A DNA stretch of 10,344 bases. Source: Pavlovales sp. CCMP2436. Lineage: Eukaryota > Haptophyta > Pavlovophyceae > Pavlovales. The translations under genes and the position numbers were made by a program. Below are positions 1 through 6,186 of this stretch, in pieces (positions within the stretch are counted from its first letter, which is position 1; each line of letters opens with the position of its first letter). The notes below the pieces were generated by a model. It ran no database searches. It was not told the origin of the DNA and saw nothing but the letters and a program-made list of their open reading frames with translations. The DNA lies in the NCBI GenBank assembly GCA_026770615.1, contig MU631606.1, forward strand, positions 40,227 through 50,570, written 5' to 3'.

Positions 1-12
1 GCAGCCGACTAA
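1..12 (+). CDS. Last codons of a gene entering from the left (partial)
   Basis: Only Ala-Ala-Asp and a TAA stop are visible. They are called coding because the identical sequence, inverted, forms the end of a longer protein-like ORF at 5592-5780 on the other strand. If the inverted repeat continues outside the window, the rest of this copy lies to the left. It could equally be a truncated remnant that keeps only the gene's tail. Confidence 0.35.
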   Translation, partial: AAD

Positions 13-103
13 GGCACGCAGCAGGCAATGGGCGACGCAGCGCTCAGACCAGCAAAACATTCAGAACAGTCAGACGCCAGCTTGAATCCCTATCATAAAT
101 ATA
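1..103 (+). repeat. Left arm of a long inverted repeat
   Basis: Positions 1-103 are the reverse complement of 5501-5603, pairing i with 5604-i. By hand I find about four mismatches (positions 55, 84, 95 and 100), then the similarity fades. The arm reaches the window edge, so its true outer end and any target-site duplication cannot be seen. The arm begins with codons Ala-Ala-Asp-stop (1-12), the same last codons as the minus-strand ORF ending at 5592, followed by its 3' flank. So a second copy of that gene probably enters from the left. The arms could be terminal inverted repeats of a 5.6-kb mobile element, or simply an inverted duplication of a gene end. Confidence 0.9.
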
Positions 104-210
104 AGTTAAGTAGTAGTCTAAGAAACGTCAAATAAGCCACAAAAACTAATTCGTATAATTACACAACTAGTTGTACAACCGAAGATGCTCATCGAAGTGC
201 ACACAACTAG

Positions 211-399
211 TCACAACTTTCATTATCCGAGCCAGCCTGCGACCGACACCCCACCGAAGAGCAGCCGGAGCTGTCCGAGCCTGAGTCATCTGCATCCGTA
301 GCGGACGTGAGCTCCGTGGCCTCCGATAGTGAGCCGCCGTCGTCGCCATCGTTGTCATCCTCGCTCTGCACGGACGAGAAGTCGGCATCGGTAGCTTAA
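211..399 (+). CDS. Possible 3'-terminal exon, acidic Ser-rich tail
   Basis: An open frame runs from just after an in-frame TAG (208-210) to a TAA at 397-399. It has no ATG, so if real it is a last exon; AG dinucleotides near 209-210 and 230-231 could act as acceptor. The translation is rich in Ser, Glu, Asp and Pro (for example EEQPELSEPESSASVAD), typical of a disordered acidic C-terminal tail. GC content jumps from about 232 onward compared with the AT-rich flank. No domain is recognised. The opposite strand is also open here (167-388) but its product is Arg/Thr-rich and less convincing. Upstream exons are not identified. Confidence 0.3.
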   Translation, partial: SQLSLSEPACDRHPTEEQPELSEPESSASVADVSSVASDSEPPSSPSLSSSLCTDEKSASVA

Positions 400-555
400 A
401 TAATACATCTGGAACATTGTGTCAACTAGCCAAATGTGCCCCAGGTCTCAGACGACTGGCCCCTCACCTTTCAGCCGGCGGGGACATCGGGAGGCCCACG
501 TACGTAGAGTAAACCCAATGAGACGATCCTAATATTATTATTACCGGCTCAGCAC
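400..555. other. Non-coding spacer before the coiled-coil ORF
   Basis: This AT-rich stretch has stops in all forward frames. A pyrimidine-rich CTCACCTTTCAG at about 464-475 looks like a 3' splice acceptor, so a 5' untranslated exon could begin there and run to the ATG at 556. No promoter motif can be named with confidence. Confidence 0.3.
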
Positions 556-1023
556 ATGGATACCGTCACCATCGCAAGGCTGATCGGACACACGACCCGA
601 GTCATGGAGGGTTCGAAAAAAAAGGCCGCCAAGATCAGCATGGCCGACCAGCAGAGCGAGGTGACGGTCGAGCCGCTCTCCGAGGCACGCGCGTGGCGCA
701 AGCGCGCCGCCGCCCTCGCGCGCGTGCTCGCCATCCGCGAGGCGAAGATTGTGGCCTTGCGTTACCAGTCGCATGCAGCCATGGCTCAGGCAGTCTCTGC
801 ACTGCGCAGGGCGCGTGAGGGCTCGGGAGCCTCGCTCGACCGACGAGCGCGCCAGCAGCTCACTGCGCGCTGCTTTCGCACGTGGCTAGAGCTGGAGCGA
901 CGAGGCGAGCTGCGGGCAGAGGGCGGCGCGCAAACTGCCGAGCAGCTGACTCCGCTCGCTGACGAGCAGCTGGCTTCGCACGCCGACTCGGGAGGGCGCT
1001 TGTCGGCTGCTCGCCCGAGCTAA
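556..1023 (+). CDS. Unknown basic helical protein, upstream part of a stop-interrupted frame
   Basis: The ORF is 155 codons from ATG at 556 to TAA at 1021-1023. A second in-frame ATG at about 640 has a G at +4 and begins MADQQSEVTVEPLSEAR, so either may be the start. The product is rich in Ala, Arg, Glu and Leu and is predicted mainly helical (ARAWRKRAAALARVLAIREA). Near residues 111-120 it carries CFRTWLELERR, an aromatic-x-x-Trp helix resembling the Sfi1/IQ-type repeats of centrin- or calmodulin-binding proteins; that is resemblance only. The frame reopens directly after the stop, in the same phase and with the same codon bias, as the next ORF. The two are probably one coding unit split by a nonsense codon or an unrecognised intron. 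No family was recognised. Confidence 0.5.
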   Translation: MDTVTIARLIGHTTRVMEGSKKKAAKISMADQQSEVTVEPLSEARAWRKRAAALARVLAIREAKIVALRYQSHAAMAQAVSALRRAREGSGASLDRRARQQLTARCFRTWLELERRGELRAEGGAQTAEQLTPLADEQLASHADSGGRLSAARPS

Positions 1024-1038
1024 CTGCCGCCAGCGGCC

Positions 1039-2748
1039 GTGACTGCAGAAGAACCCTCCGGGCTACTTAGCCTTGCGCTGGGCAGCAATGAAGCAGAAGA
1101 ACAGCCCATCGGGCCCGCGACTGGGGCCAGCGGGCCCGCGACTGGGGCCAGCGGGCCCGAGAGCGGCTCCAGCGGGAGGGTGCACGAGATGTTGGCGGAA
1201 ATCGAGGCCGCGCACACCTCGGGCAGCGGACTTGCGCGCGCGCAGGCGGGAGCGCGGTTTCCGAGGTGGCGGCAACTAGCTGGGCGTGAGGGGCGGGCTG
1301 AGTCGCCCTCTAATTTGTGGCGCGAAGAGATGGAGGGCTGTGCCCAGAGCCTCGCTGCGCTGGCCGAGCGGATGCTGGCCGAGCTCGGCACCGGTGCGGC
1401 GGCCAGCGACGCTTCGCTCGCGGACACTAGGCTGAGCAACCCGAGTGGCGGCAACCTGCACAGCACCGCACCCGGCTCTGCACTGCAGGCTGAGCACCGC
1501 ACCCGATTCGAGCAGCCTGCCTCCAACCAGCTCGAGCAACCGGCCGCGCAGGTGCCGCCCCAGCCGGAGGACCCTGCCGCAGCGAGCAGAGCCTCAGAGG
1601 GGGGAGCAGCGAGCGGGGCGGCGAGGGCTGTGCCTCCAGCAGGCGGAGGCCAAGGTGGCGGCGAGGCTGTTGCGGAGCTGACGCGGCTGATGCACACAGA
1701 CCTCCTCGAGTTCGGTGCTGCCCTGCGCCGCGAGACCGTCCGGCGAAGCTTGGGCGGTCCAACGAAGCGTAGGCCCTCAGTCTCACAGCGCGTGCGCAAC
1801 GTGACCTTGGACGTGCGGCAAGAGGTCCAGCTCTTCGCAGCCGCACCTGCGCTCGGCACGGCGCAGCGGGCAGGCAGCCAAGAGCTAGGGCCAGGCCTTG
1901 AGACGGGGCGAAGCGCAGGCTTGGGCACGGCCACTCCCGGCGCGCCAGCAGCTCGCCGGCCCCCGCCCGGGGCTCAAGCGGCCGCGGTGGCCATCGCCAG
2001 GCGCGAGGGCCACGAGCTGGTCTCGCGCGCGCTGCGCCTGCTCGCGCACCGCAGAGGCACAACGCGCGTCGGCGTCCTCCGCGCGTGGCGAGCCGTCGCC
2101 ACCGCGCGAACCCGTGCCCTCGTGGCCGCGGCGTCCGCCCTTGCCACTGGGCGGGTGCGGCGCGCGCTGCGCGGCTGGGTGGCAGCTGCGCGCGTCGGGG
2201 CGCTGCGGCAAGCGCTCGAGCGGCAGCAGGACACCATCAGCCAGCTGGCCGCCGAGCTGAAGGCCGTCAAGCAGTTCGCCGCGCTGCAGCGGGACGCGCT
2301 GCTCTCCCTCGCCGTCGACATGTCCGATTCGAGCTCGAGCGCGGACGGCGCACGCACCGCGCTCGAACGGCGCTGTATCCGTGGCAGGCCTACAGGCCGC
2401 GCAACGGCCATGTGGCTCGGGCGCGCGCGGGGGGGTGCGGTCGCCGTCGGGACTAGGTCGGCAGGCTCGCCGGCCTTGTCCTCGAACGACGACATCAGCG
2501 ACGGCGGGCCATCGAGACAGAAGCTCTCCCGCGGCGCTGGCGACGGCCGAGTCGCCGGAGAGCTCCGGCGCAGGGCGCTCGCGGACGAGGGTATGAGGAG
2601 CGGCTCTGCTGCGGATGTGGGCGGTGCTGCTCGCCGGCGCGAGGCGGGGCGGGAAGTGGGGCGGCCGGGCGGTCGGTTCCAACGAACCCTACCGATCCCG
2701 CTCGATATGCCTCTGGCCGCGCCACTACAGTCCAGTCTCAGTGCCTAG
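1039..2748 (+). CDS. Unknown coiled-coil protein with Trp helical repeats
   Basis: The open frame continues that of 556-1023 after a single TAA; the GTG at 1039 is only the first near-start codon, not a likely initiator. Order along the product: a Glu-rich segment with a seven-residue GPATGAS tandem repeat (1111-1173); a helical segment around HEMLAEIEAAHTSGSG; a disordered Pro/Ala/Gly-rich middle; then from about 1980 to 2330 a helical block with VLRAWRAVATARTRAL and ALRGWVAAARVGALRQAL, ending in a coiled coil (RQQDTISQLAAELKAVKQFA). The W-containing helices recall Sfi1-like repeats; centrin binding is only an analogy. After about 2340 all forward frames are open and GC-rich, so the 3' end may be spliced or frame-shifted. 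The stop at 2746-2748 is therefore uncertain. Confidence 0.5.
   Translation: MTAEEPSGLLSLALGSNEAEEQPIGPATGASGPATGASGPESGSSGRVHEMLAEIEAAHTSGSGLARAQAGARFPRWRQLAGREGRAESPSNLWREEMEGCAQSLAALAERMLAELGTGAAASDASLADTRLSNPSGGNLHSTAPGSALQAEHRTRFEQPASNQLEQPAAQVPPQPEDPAAASRASEGGAASGAARAVPPAGGGQGGGEAVAELTRLMHTDLLEFGAALRRETVRRSLGGPTKRRPSVSQRVRNVTLDVRQEVQLFAAAPALGTAQRAGSQELGPGLETGRSAGLGTATPGAPAARRPPPGAQAAAVAIARREGHELVSRALRLLAHRRGTTRVGVLRAWRAVATARTRALVAAASALATGRVRRALRGWVAAARVGALRQALERQQDTISQLAAELKAVKQFAALQRDALLSLAVDMSDSSSSADGARTALERRCIRGRPTGRATAMWLGRARGGAVAVGTRSAGSPALSSNDDISDGGPSRQKLSRGAGDGRVAGELRRRALADEGMRSGSAADVGGAARRREAGREVGRPGGRFQRTLPIPLDMPLAAPLQSSLSA
1111..1173 (+). repeat. 21-bp tandem repeat, three copies (third degenerate)
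   Basis: Two identical 21-bp units (1111-1131 and 1132-1152) and a diverged third (1153-1173) encode GPATGAS, GPATGAS and GPESGSS. The unit length is a multiple of three, so copy-number change keeps the frame. This supports the plus-strand frame as coding. Confidence 0.85.
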
Positions 2749-3067
2749 CTTATTTCTGACTGCTCATCGGCGTGCTTGCGCGGCTAAGTTAAGTTAGTTA
2801 CACTATAGAATGACCAATGGCAATGCGGACTACGCATCACGATCACGTATTTTTTGAGATAATCCTTTCTTGTCTGAGTCGTAGAACTAACTATGTTCAA
2901 CGACTTAATTCTTTCAAAGTATCAACGTTCATGATTATATAGCCGTCGTAACTATCTACTATTGCATGAGCGTGAGCGGCACCGGGTCGCGCTTCCATAC
3001 CGGCTTCTTGGGCGCGCGCTGCCTGGGGGCTCCCGCGTCGACAGACCTCCGCACTGCGGCCACCCCA
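2749..3067. other. Mostly AT-rich spacer, with a possible minus-strand tail
   Basis: 2749-2955 is AT-rich with stops in all frames and no recognisable feature. From about 3067 down to 2959 the minus strand has a second protein-like frame ending in KKPVWKRDPVPLTLMQ and a TAG at 2959-2961. It is one nucleotide out of phase with the exon ending at 3068. It may be an extension of that gene through a frameshift or a very short intron, or the relic of another exon. Confidence 0.3.
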
Positions 3068-3169
3068 CTAGTCGCGCCCGCCACCCCGCGGGCCATCAGG
3101 CTGGAGTAGCCCCCGCCGGATGGCCTCGGGGCGGTCGCGCGCAGCCTCGCGGGCGGCCAGCTGATCGGT
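3068..3169 (-). CDS. Last exon of an unknown minus-strand gene
   Basis: Read on the minus strand, an AG acceptor (GATGATGTAAG) ends at 3170 and the exon then reads TDQLAAREAARDRPEAIRRG and on to a TAG at 3068-3070, 34 codons including the stop. It begins in phase 0, matching the phase-0 end of the exon at 3285-3387. The helical Ala/Arg/Glu composition and GC-rich third positions support coding; the intron upstream is AT-rich, as expected. No domain is recognised. A different minus frame stays open to 2959, so the true C-terminus is unsure. Confidence 0.45.
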   Translation of the reverse strand, partial: TDQLAAREAARDRPEAIRRGLLQPDGPRGGGRD

Positions 3170-3284
3170 CTTACATCATCATATTCATATTTATCATCAG
3201 AATCAGAATAATAACCAGAATAATATTTATTAGTATCAGCGAATACTTTTTGTAATCATAAAAATGGTTACAAACGGCCCTCAC

Positions 3285-3387
3285 CGCGTCTGCCTCCGAC
3301 ATCGCAGCGGCGTGCGCCGCGAAACGGACGGCGGCGGCGAGCTCCCCTTCGTCTGCGCGCGGCGGGAGGTCGTCCCCGTCCACCGAG
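3285..3387 (-). CDS. Internal exon of the unknown minus-strand gene
   Basis: The minus-strand frame reads SVDGDDLPPRADEGELAAAV and then RFAAHAAAMSEADA, followed by a good donor (GTGAGG at 3279-3284). Its phase-0 end joins the exon at 3068-3169. The acceptor chosen at 3388-3389 gives a one-nucleotide start that completes the phase-2 end of the preceding exon, but it implies an intron of only 44 nt with no clear pyrimidine tract. This junction is the weakest of the gene. The same frame continues upstream as GDSASS, so a longer exon with another splice or a frameshift is possible. Function unknown. Confidence 0.45.
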
Positions 3388-3431
3388 CTCGATGCAGAGT
3401 CGCCTCGTGCTCCTCCTCTTCCCCCGCCTAC

Positions 3432-3505
3432 CCCCCGTTGGCGCTGTCGTCGTTGTAGTCGAACTCGTTTTGAAAAGAGGCGCCCAGCCCCTTTGCACCA
3501 CGCGG
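3432..3505 (-). CDS. Internal exon of the unknown minus-strand gene
   Basis: A typical acceptor (CGCTCTGTAG) precedes PRGAKGLGASFQNEFDYNDD, and the exon ends in SANGG before a GTAGGC donor. Length is 74 nt, starting in phase 0 (matching the exon at 3820-3921) and ending in phase 2. The mix of aromatic, acidic and Asn residues contrasts with the GC-driven Ala/Arg/Pro peptides of random frames, which makes coding likely. No family is recognised. Confidence 0.45.
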
Positions 3506-3819
3506 CTACAGAGCGAAGGCAGGTGCCTCCTCCTCCACCTGCGAGTTATATCTTAGTGTTAGATTGTTATGTTGTTACTATATTATTGCTATTACTATTA
3601 CTATTACCACTACCGTGCGCCCCAGGCGGTAGAAGGGGCATCATATCATAACATAACATTCTTTTGCGTTAGTGATTGGATCTCAACTCGGTACACAACA
3701 TAACAAAGAACTATTATTTAAAAAGCATGGCCGAGTCTCACCAGCAGTCCGTGTTGTTGTTGTCATAACTGAAATTGCAATTATATTTATATTATATTGA
3801 GTGTATGATTGGATCTTAC
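3506..3819 (-). other. Intron between minus-strand exons, with donor-like repeats
   Basis: This intron begins GTAAGATCC at 3811-3819 (minus strand) and ends CTCTGTAG at 3506. It is AT-rich with TTA-type simple sequence at about 3583-3606. Around 3732-3752 the minus strand has CTGCTG followed by GTGAGA, resembling the true exon end and donor at 3814-3828. A third weaker likeness (TGATTGGATCTYA, plus strand) is at about 3671. These may be decayed copies of the exon edge. Confidence 0.4.
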
Positions 3820-3921
3820 CAGCAGCCGGTCCGCTCCGTTCTCCCTCGGCACCTCCCTCCCGCGCGCCAGCTGCACCTCGGCTGCTTTCAAATGAGGCGG
3901 CTCGACTGCCTCGCTCTCCCC
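3820..3921 (-). CDS. Internal exon of the unknown minus-strand gene (clearest exon)
   Basis: The exon is 102 nt (34 codons), phase 0 at both ends. A TAATATCAG acceptor precedes it and a consensus donor GTAAGA follows. It reads GESEAVEPPHLKAAEVQLAR then GREVPRENGADRLL, charged and helix-forming, with strong G/C third positions in an otherwise AT-rich neighbourhood. This compositional island with correct splice sites on both sides is the best evidence that a spliced minus-strand gene lies here. No recognisable domain. Confidence 0.55.
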
Positions 3922-3925
3922 CTGA

Positions 3926-3968
<43 letters not shown>

Positions 3969-3969
3969 T
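3926..3969. repeat. (TTA)n microsatellite in an intron
   Basis: About 14 uninterrupted TTA/TAT units lie just upstream (minus-strand sense) of the acceptor of exon 3820-3921. They form the AT-rich 3' part of that intron. Confidence 0.9.
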
Positions 3970-4046
3970 AACTACGACTTCCGTATAGAAAGGTGGGGCA
4001 GCAGACGTATTTCTTATTATTAATAAAAGTTCTTTTAACGTCCCAC

Positions 4047-4105
4047 GTGTGGTTCAAGTAGTATTTCACTCGGTGCTTCCCTCAAAGCTGACTCAGCAGA
4101 CTGCG
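4047..4105 (-). CDS. Internal exon of the unknown minus-strand gene
   Basis: On the minus strand a pyrimidine-containing acceptor (CCCCTTTTAATAG) is followed by 59 nt reading QSAESALREAPSEILLEPH, then a GTGGGA donor. It ends in phase 0, matching exon 3820-3921, and starts with two nucleotides, so the preceding exon must end in phase 1. A diverged copy of its acceptor and first bases sits 180 bp upstream (4276-4303). No domain is recognised. Confidence 0.4.
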
Positions 4106-4123
4106 CTATTAAAAGGGGCACCA
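4096..4123 (-). repeat. Exon-edge repeat, true copy (acceptor and exon start)
   Basis: These 28 bp match 4276-4303 at about 26 positions by hand count. The repeat holds the TTTTAATAG acceptor and the first bases of the exon at 4047-4105. Similarity fades on both sides. Confidence 0.75.
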
Positions 4124-4146
4124 TACGCGCTCAACCTTCTCACAAG

Positions 4147-4170
4147 GCACACGGAAAAGTATCCGTGTGC
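4147..4170. repeat. 9-bp inverted repeat, hairpin-forming
   Basis: GCACACGGA (4147-4155) and TCCGTGTGC (4162-4170) are perfect reverse complements with a 6-nt spacer. It lies in the presumed intron between the two copies of the exon-edge repeat. No function can be assigned. Confidence 0.7.
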
Positions 4171-4275
4171 TCTGCAAAGGTCCCTTGATCCGAGTGTTTC
4201 TCAACGCCCGGGTCCGATGGAGACCTGCCAGGGGACGGACGTACTTCTAAATATTTACGCACTCACCTCCCGTCT

Positions 4276-4303
4276 GCAGACTGAGCTATTAAAAAGGGCA
4301 CCA
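4276..4303 (-). repeat. Exon-edge repeat, decoy copy
   Basis: This is the second copy of the 4096-4123 sequence. In minus-strand sense it lies 5' of the true exon and keeps the acceptor (CCCTTTTTAATAG). After 19 nt it meets a good donor-like GTGAGT, so it could in principle be recognised as a micro-exon. Confidence 0.7.
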
Positions 4304-4472
4304 CATGCTTACATCCTTATCAAAATAAGAATAAGAGTAGTAGTATTAGTAGTAGTGATAATAATAGTAATAGTTACAGTTACAAGAATATAATAATATA
4401 AGAATACTATGTAACTCGAAGGTCGGGCCTGCATACACACATTCCCAATTTCAATTATTAAATGCAAAATTA

Positions 4473-4886
4473 GATTTATCGCAAGGCAGCGCACACACCT
4501 CTCGCCTGCGCGCCTCCAGCCTACGCGAGGCGGCGCTGTGCGCACCCGCCGCCGCGCCCTGCTGCTCGCGCTGCCTGCGGCCGTGCGCAGGCGGCAAGCG
4601 AGGCGCGGGCGCGGGGTCGCCCCCCGAGACGTGCCGCACAGAGTGGTTCACCGAGACGCGGACGGGCTGCGACACGCCCACCGGTGCGAAGAGGCTGCTG
4701 TACCCACCCCCACCTCCGCCCCCGGCCCCACCTCCGCCCCCGCCTCTGCCCCCGCCATCTACGCCCCGCCCCTGTCGCGCGCCCACCGCGCTTGCATGCC
4801 CTCCCTGCCCGCCCTGCCCTGCGCAACCCGCGTGCACGCCGCCTCCCATCGCTCCTCCGAACCCTTCGTACCCGCCTCTGCCGTAA
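4473..4886 (+). CDS. Candidate plus-strand exon: Cys-containing then Pro-rich
   Basis: A 137-codon open frame without ATG or GTG runs from after TAG (4470) to TAA (4884-4886), so it must be an internal exon if real. It reads CCSRCLRPC, later ETCRTEWFTETRTGCDTPTG, then a long polyproline stretch with interspersed Ala and Leu, and ends with Cys-Pro motifs (ACPPCPPCPAQPAC). Cys-rich modules followed by polyproline are common in secreted or wall proteins of algae, which is the only functional hint. The same DNA read on the minus strand gives a Gly/Tyr-rich frame, also open. Because CCN/GGN codons are complementary, only one of the two is likely real, and I cannot decide which. Confidence 0.33.
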   Translation, partial: DLSQGSAHTSRLRASSLREAALCAPAAAPCCSRCLRPCAGGKRGAGAGSPPETCRTEWFTETRTGCDTPTGAKRLLYPPPPPPPAPPPPPPLPPPSTPRPCRAPTALACPPCPPCPAQPACTPPPIAPPNPSYPPLP

Positions 4887-4913
4887 CCGCCAAAAGCGTA
4901 ACCGTAACCTTGA
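4525..4913 (-). CDS. Candidate minus-strand exon: Gly/Tyr-rich
   Basis: The minus strand is open from 5014 to about 4451. Between 4913 and 4690 it reads a low-complexity Gly-rich sequence with aromatic residues (GYGYAFGGYGRGGYEGFGG), like RGG or prion-like regions, then GYSSLFAPVGVSQPVRVSVN. A GTAGGC donor at 4519-4524 would end the exon in phase 1, exactly what the exon at 4047-4105 requires, so this could be the N-terminal part of the minus-strand gene. Against it: the plus strand gives an equally plausible Cys/Pro-rich exon, and C-rich sequence on the plus strand could simply be intronic pyrimidine tract. Confidence 0.3.
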
Positions 4914-4919
4914 TCCGAG

Positions 4920-5114
4920 GTGACGCGCCGCAAGCTTGCCGAGGCGGCCGAGACGGCCGCCTGCAAGCGCGCCGACCTGAGCGAGGGCGAGTTCCGCAAG
5001 GTCACCAAGGTCACATTGGTCGAAGAGCCTCGACGACCTCATCATGGGCGCGGGCATTTGGATGGGCAAGCTCGGCGCTCCGACGCAGGCGCGCCACCAG
5101 CCCCAGCTCCTTGG
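4920..5114 (+). CDS. Plus-strand exon(s) of an unknown gene, frame broken
   Basis: After an acceptor-like CTTGATCCGAG the plus strand reads VTRRKLAEAAETAACKRADL, then SEGEFRKVTKVTLVEE, a charged helix with over 90% G/C third positions. At about 5019 the protein-like reading shifts by one nucleotide into KSLDDLIMGAGIWMGKLGAP and TQARHQPQLL, before a GTATGG donor at 5115. The break may be a frameshift or a missed micro-intron; the nearby direct repeat AAGGTCACCAAGGTCAC could be involved. No family is recognised. The minus strand is also open but Ser/Leu/Ala-biased. Confidence 0.4.
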
Positions 5115-5358
5115 TATGGCGCGTTCCTCTTGCAGAAGCCCAAAGAGATTCCCGCGACCGCGCCCTGCCCCGCCACGCCTGGCCTCGCCCCGCCCCACGT
5201 GTGCTCACCCCCCCCCACCCTCCCTCCCCCCGCTCCGCTCGTGCGCAGACAATTCGTCATCAACCTCCTCGTGTTGAGCACGCAGCTTCACTCACTGCTC
5301 AATCAACCAGGTGACCCTCGTCGCCGGCTACGTCCTCGCCAAATTAGTTAGTAGGTGA
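5115..5358 (+). CDS. Possible 3' end of the same plus-strand gene, unresolved splicing
   Basis: A C-rich, intron-like stretch (about 5115-5249) ends in GTGCGCAG. Two hydrophobic readings follow in different frames: FVINLLVLSTQLHSLLNQ (5254-5310) and INQVTLVAGYVLAKLVSR ending at TGA 5356-5358. Both could be membrane-spanning or buried helices. I could not find one set of splice sites that joins them to the upstream exons in phase, so the gene may be degenerate or more finely split than I can see. Confidence 0.25.
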
Positions 5359-5500
5359 TGGGGAGTGGGAAAATCGAGACGACCCTCTCCTGGCAGCGCA
5401 TTTAGTTTTAATTCCCGCTTAACTCTAAGCCCCCTACCCGCTGCGGCATGCACTAAATATATATGTAGTGAGTTAGCACAGCAAGTCTACTTACGCTTAA
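5359..5500. other. AT-rich spacer inside the right repeat arm
   Basis: No ORF or site is supported here. The stretch contains TAAATATATATG near 5454 and stops in all frames, and may be 3' flank of both converging genes. Confidence 0.4.
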
Positions 5501-5603
5501 TATGTTTAGGATAGGGATTTAAGCTGGCGTCTGACTGTTCTGAATGTTGTGCTGGTCTGAGCGCTGCGTCGCCCATTGCCTGCTGCGTGCCTTAGTCGGC
5601 TGC
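5501..5603 (-). repeat. Right arm of the long inverted repeat
   Basis: This is the reverse complement of 1-103. It starts with the last four codons of the minus-strand ORF at 5592-5780 and continues into its 3' flank. Because the left arm is cut by the window edge, the repeat may extend further right through that ORF. Confidence 0.9.
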
Positions 5604-5780
5604 GCTGGCTTGGGCGCCACCGCGCGTGCCGATGGATCTCCGGTAGTGTGCCCGGGCAAGGGCGTTTAGGGAGATGATCTGCTGGTTGCTGTTTGTCGTG
5701 TTCCCAAGCTGGGCAGCGATCGGGGCCAGCGCGCTCAAGCGCGCGAGCAGCAGCTGCGCATGGCCGCGTGCCGCGATCAT
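5592..5780 (-). CDS. Unknown small ORF or last exon ending inside the inverted repeat
   Basis: On the minus strand ATG at 5778-5780 starts MIAARGHAQLLLARLSALAP, followed by IAAQLGNTTNSNQQIISLNA and LARAHYRRSIGTRGGAQASAAD, with TAA at 5592-5594 (62 residues). G/C third positions and a balanced composition with Asn/Gln argue for real coding. Upstream DNA is abruptly AT-rich with a TATATATATA run, so this is either a tiny gene with a TATA-like element or, perhaps more likely, a terminal exon using the GCGCAG acceptor at about 5757. A frame-extending ATG at 5834 lies in AT-rich sequence and is less likely. No family is recognised. Its final codons are duplicated, inverted, at window position 1. 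Confidence 0.5.
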   Translation of the reverse strand: MIAARGHAQLLLARLSALAPIAAQLGNTTNSNQQIISLNALARAHYRRSIGTRGGAQASAAD

Positions 5781-6186
5781 ATATATATAATATCTACGTA
5801 TAGTGTATTTATAGACTAAAACTAATTTGAACATGACAGTCAGTTTTGTTCAAAAAATACGAATTGATTGTAACTGTAAGTGAGTCACATAACAACTATA
5901 CAGGAGTGTTACGTTACATGACAGGGCGATGATTCACTGATATTAGTGGCATTAGTGACGCGTAGCGATCGAGCCGATTGGCCGCGGCATAGTTAGCATT
6001 TGGTCTTCTGACGCTGAGTCGGACGTCCGATATGAATTTACAGTTAGAATCATGTGAAACATTAGTTACAATTTCATTCTACACTAACTAAGGGACGAAT
6101 GGTTCCGGGCTGTAAGCTCTGCAGATAATGATATGTTATGCGTCGCTGCGCTCTGCTGTCCGCGGGAGGTCCGTGAGGCGCTGTAA
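5781..6186. other. AT-rich intergenic stretch without a recognisable gene
   Basis: This is about 400 bp with frequent stops on both strands. It lies between the minus-strand ORF at 5592-5780 and the plus-strand gene from 6187, so it may hold divergent promoters. The TATATATATA at about 5779-5790 is the only promoter-like sequence. Weak Ser/Ala-rich minus-strand ORFs enter from 6351 but lack support. Confidence 0.4.

Noticed and set aside
1020..2682. Long minus-strand ORFs opposite the coiled-coil frame
   Set aside because: They are Arg/Pro/Ser/Ala-rich, as expected for antisense of GC-rich coding DNA; the plus frame has ordered repeats and coiled coil.
3171..3284. Continuation of the minus-strand exon into a Tyr/Ile/Asn/Met tail
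   Set aside because: It reads through a good GTGAGG donor into AT-rich simple sequence, so it is intronic.
1..5603. Virus-derived or Maverick/Polinton-type element
   Set aside because: Inverted repeats fit, but no polymerase, integrase, capsid or packaging motif is visible in any frame.
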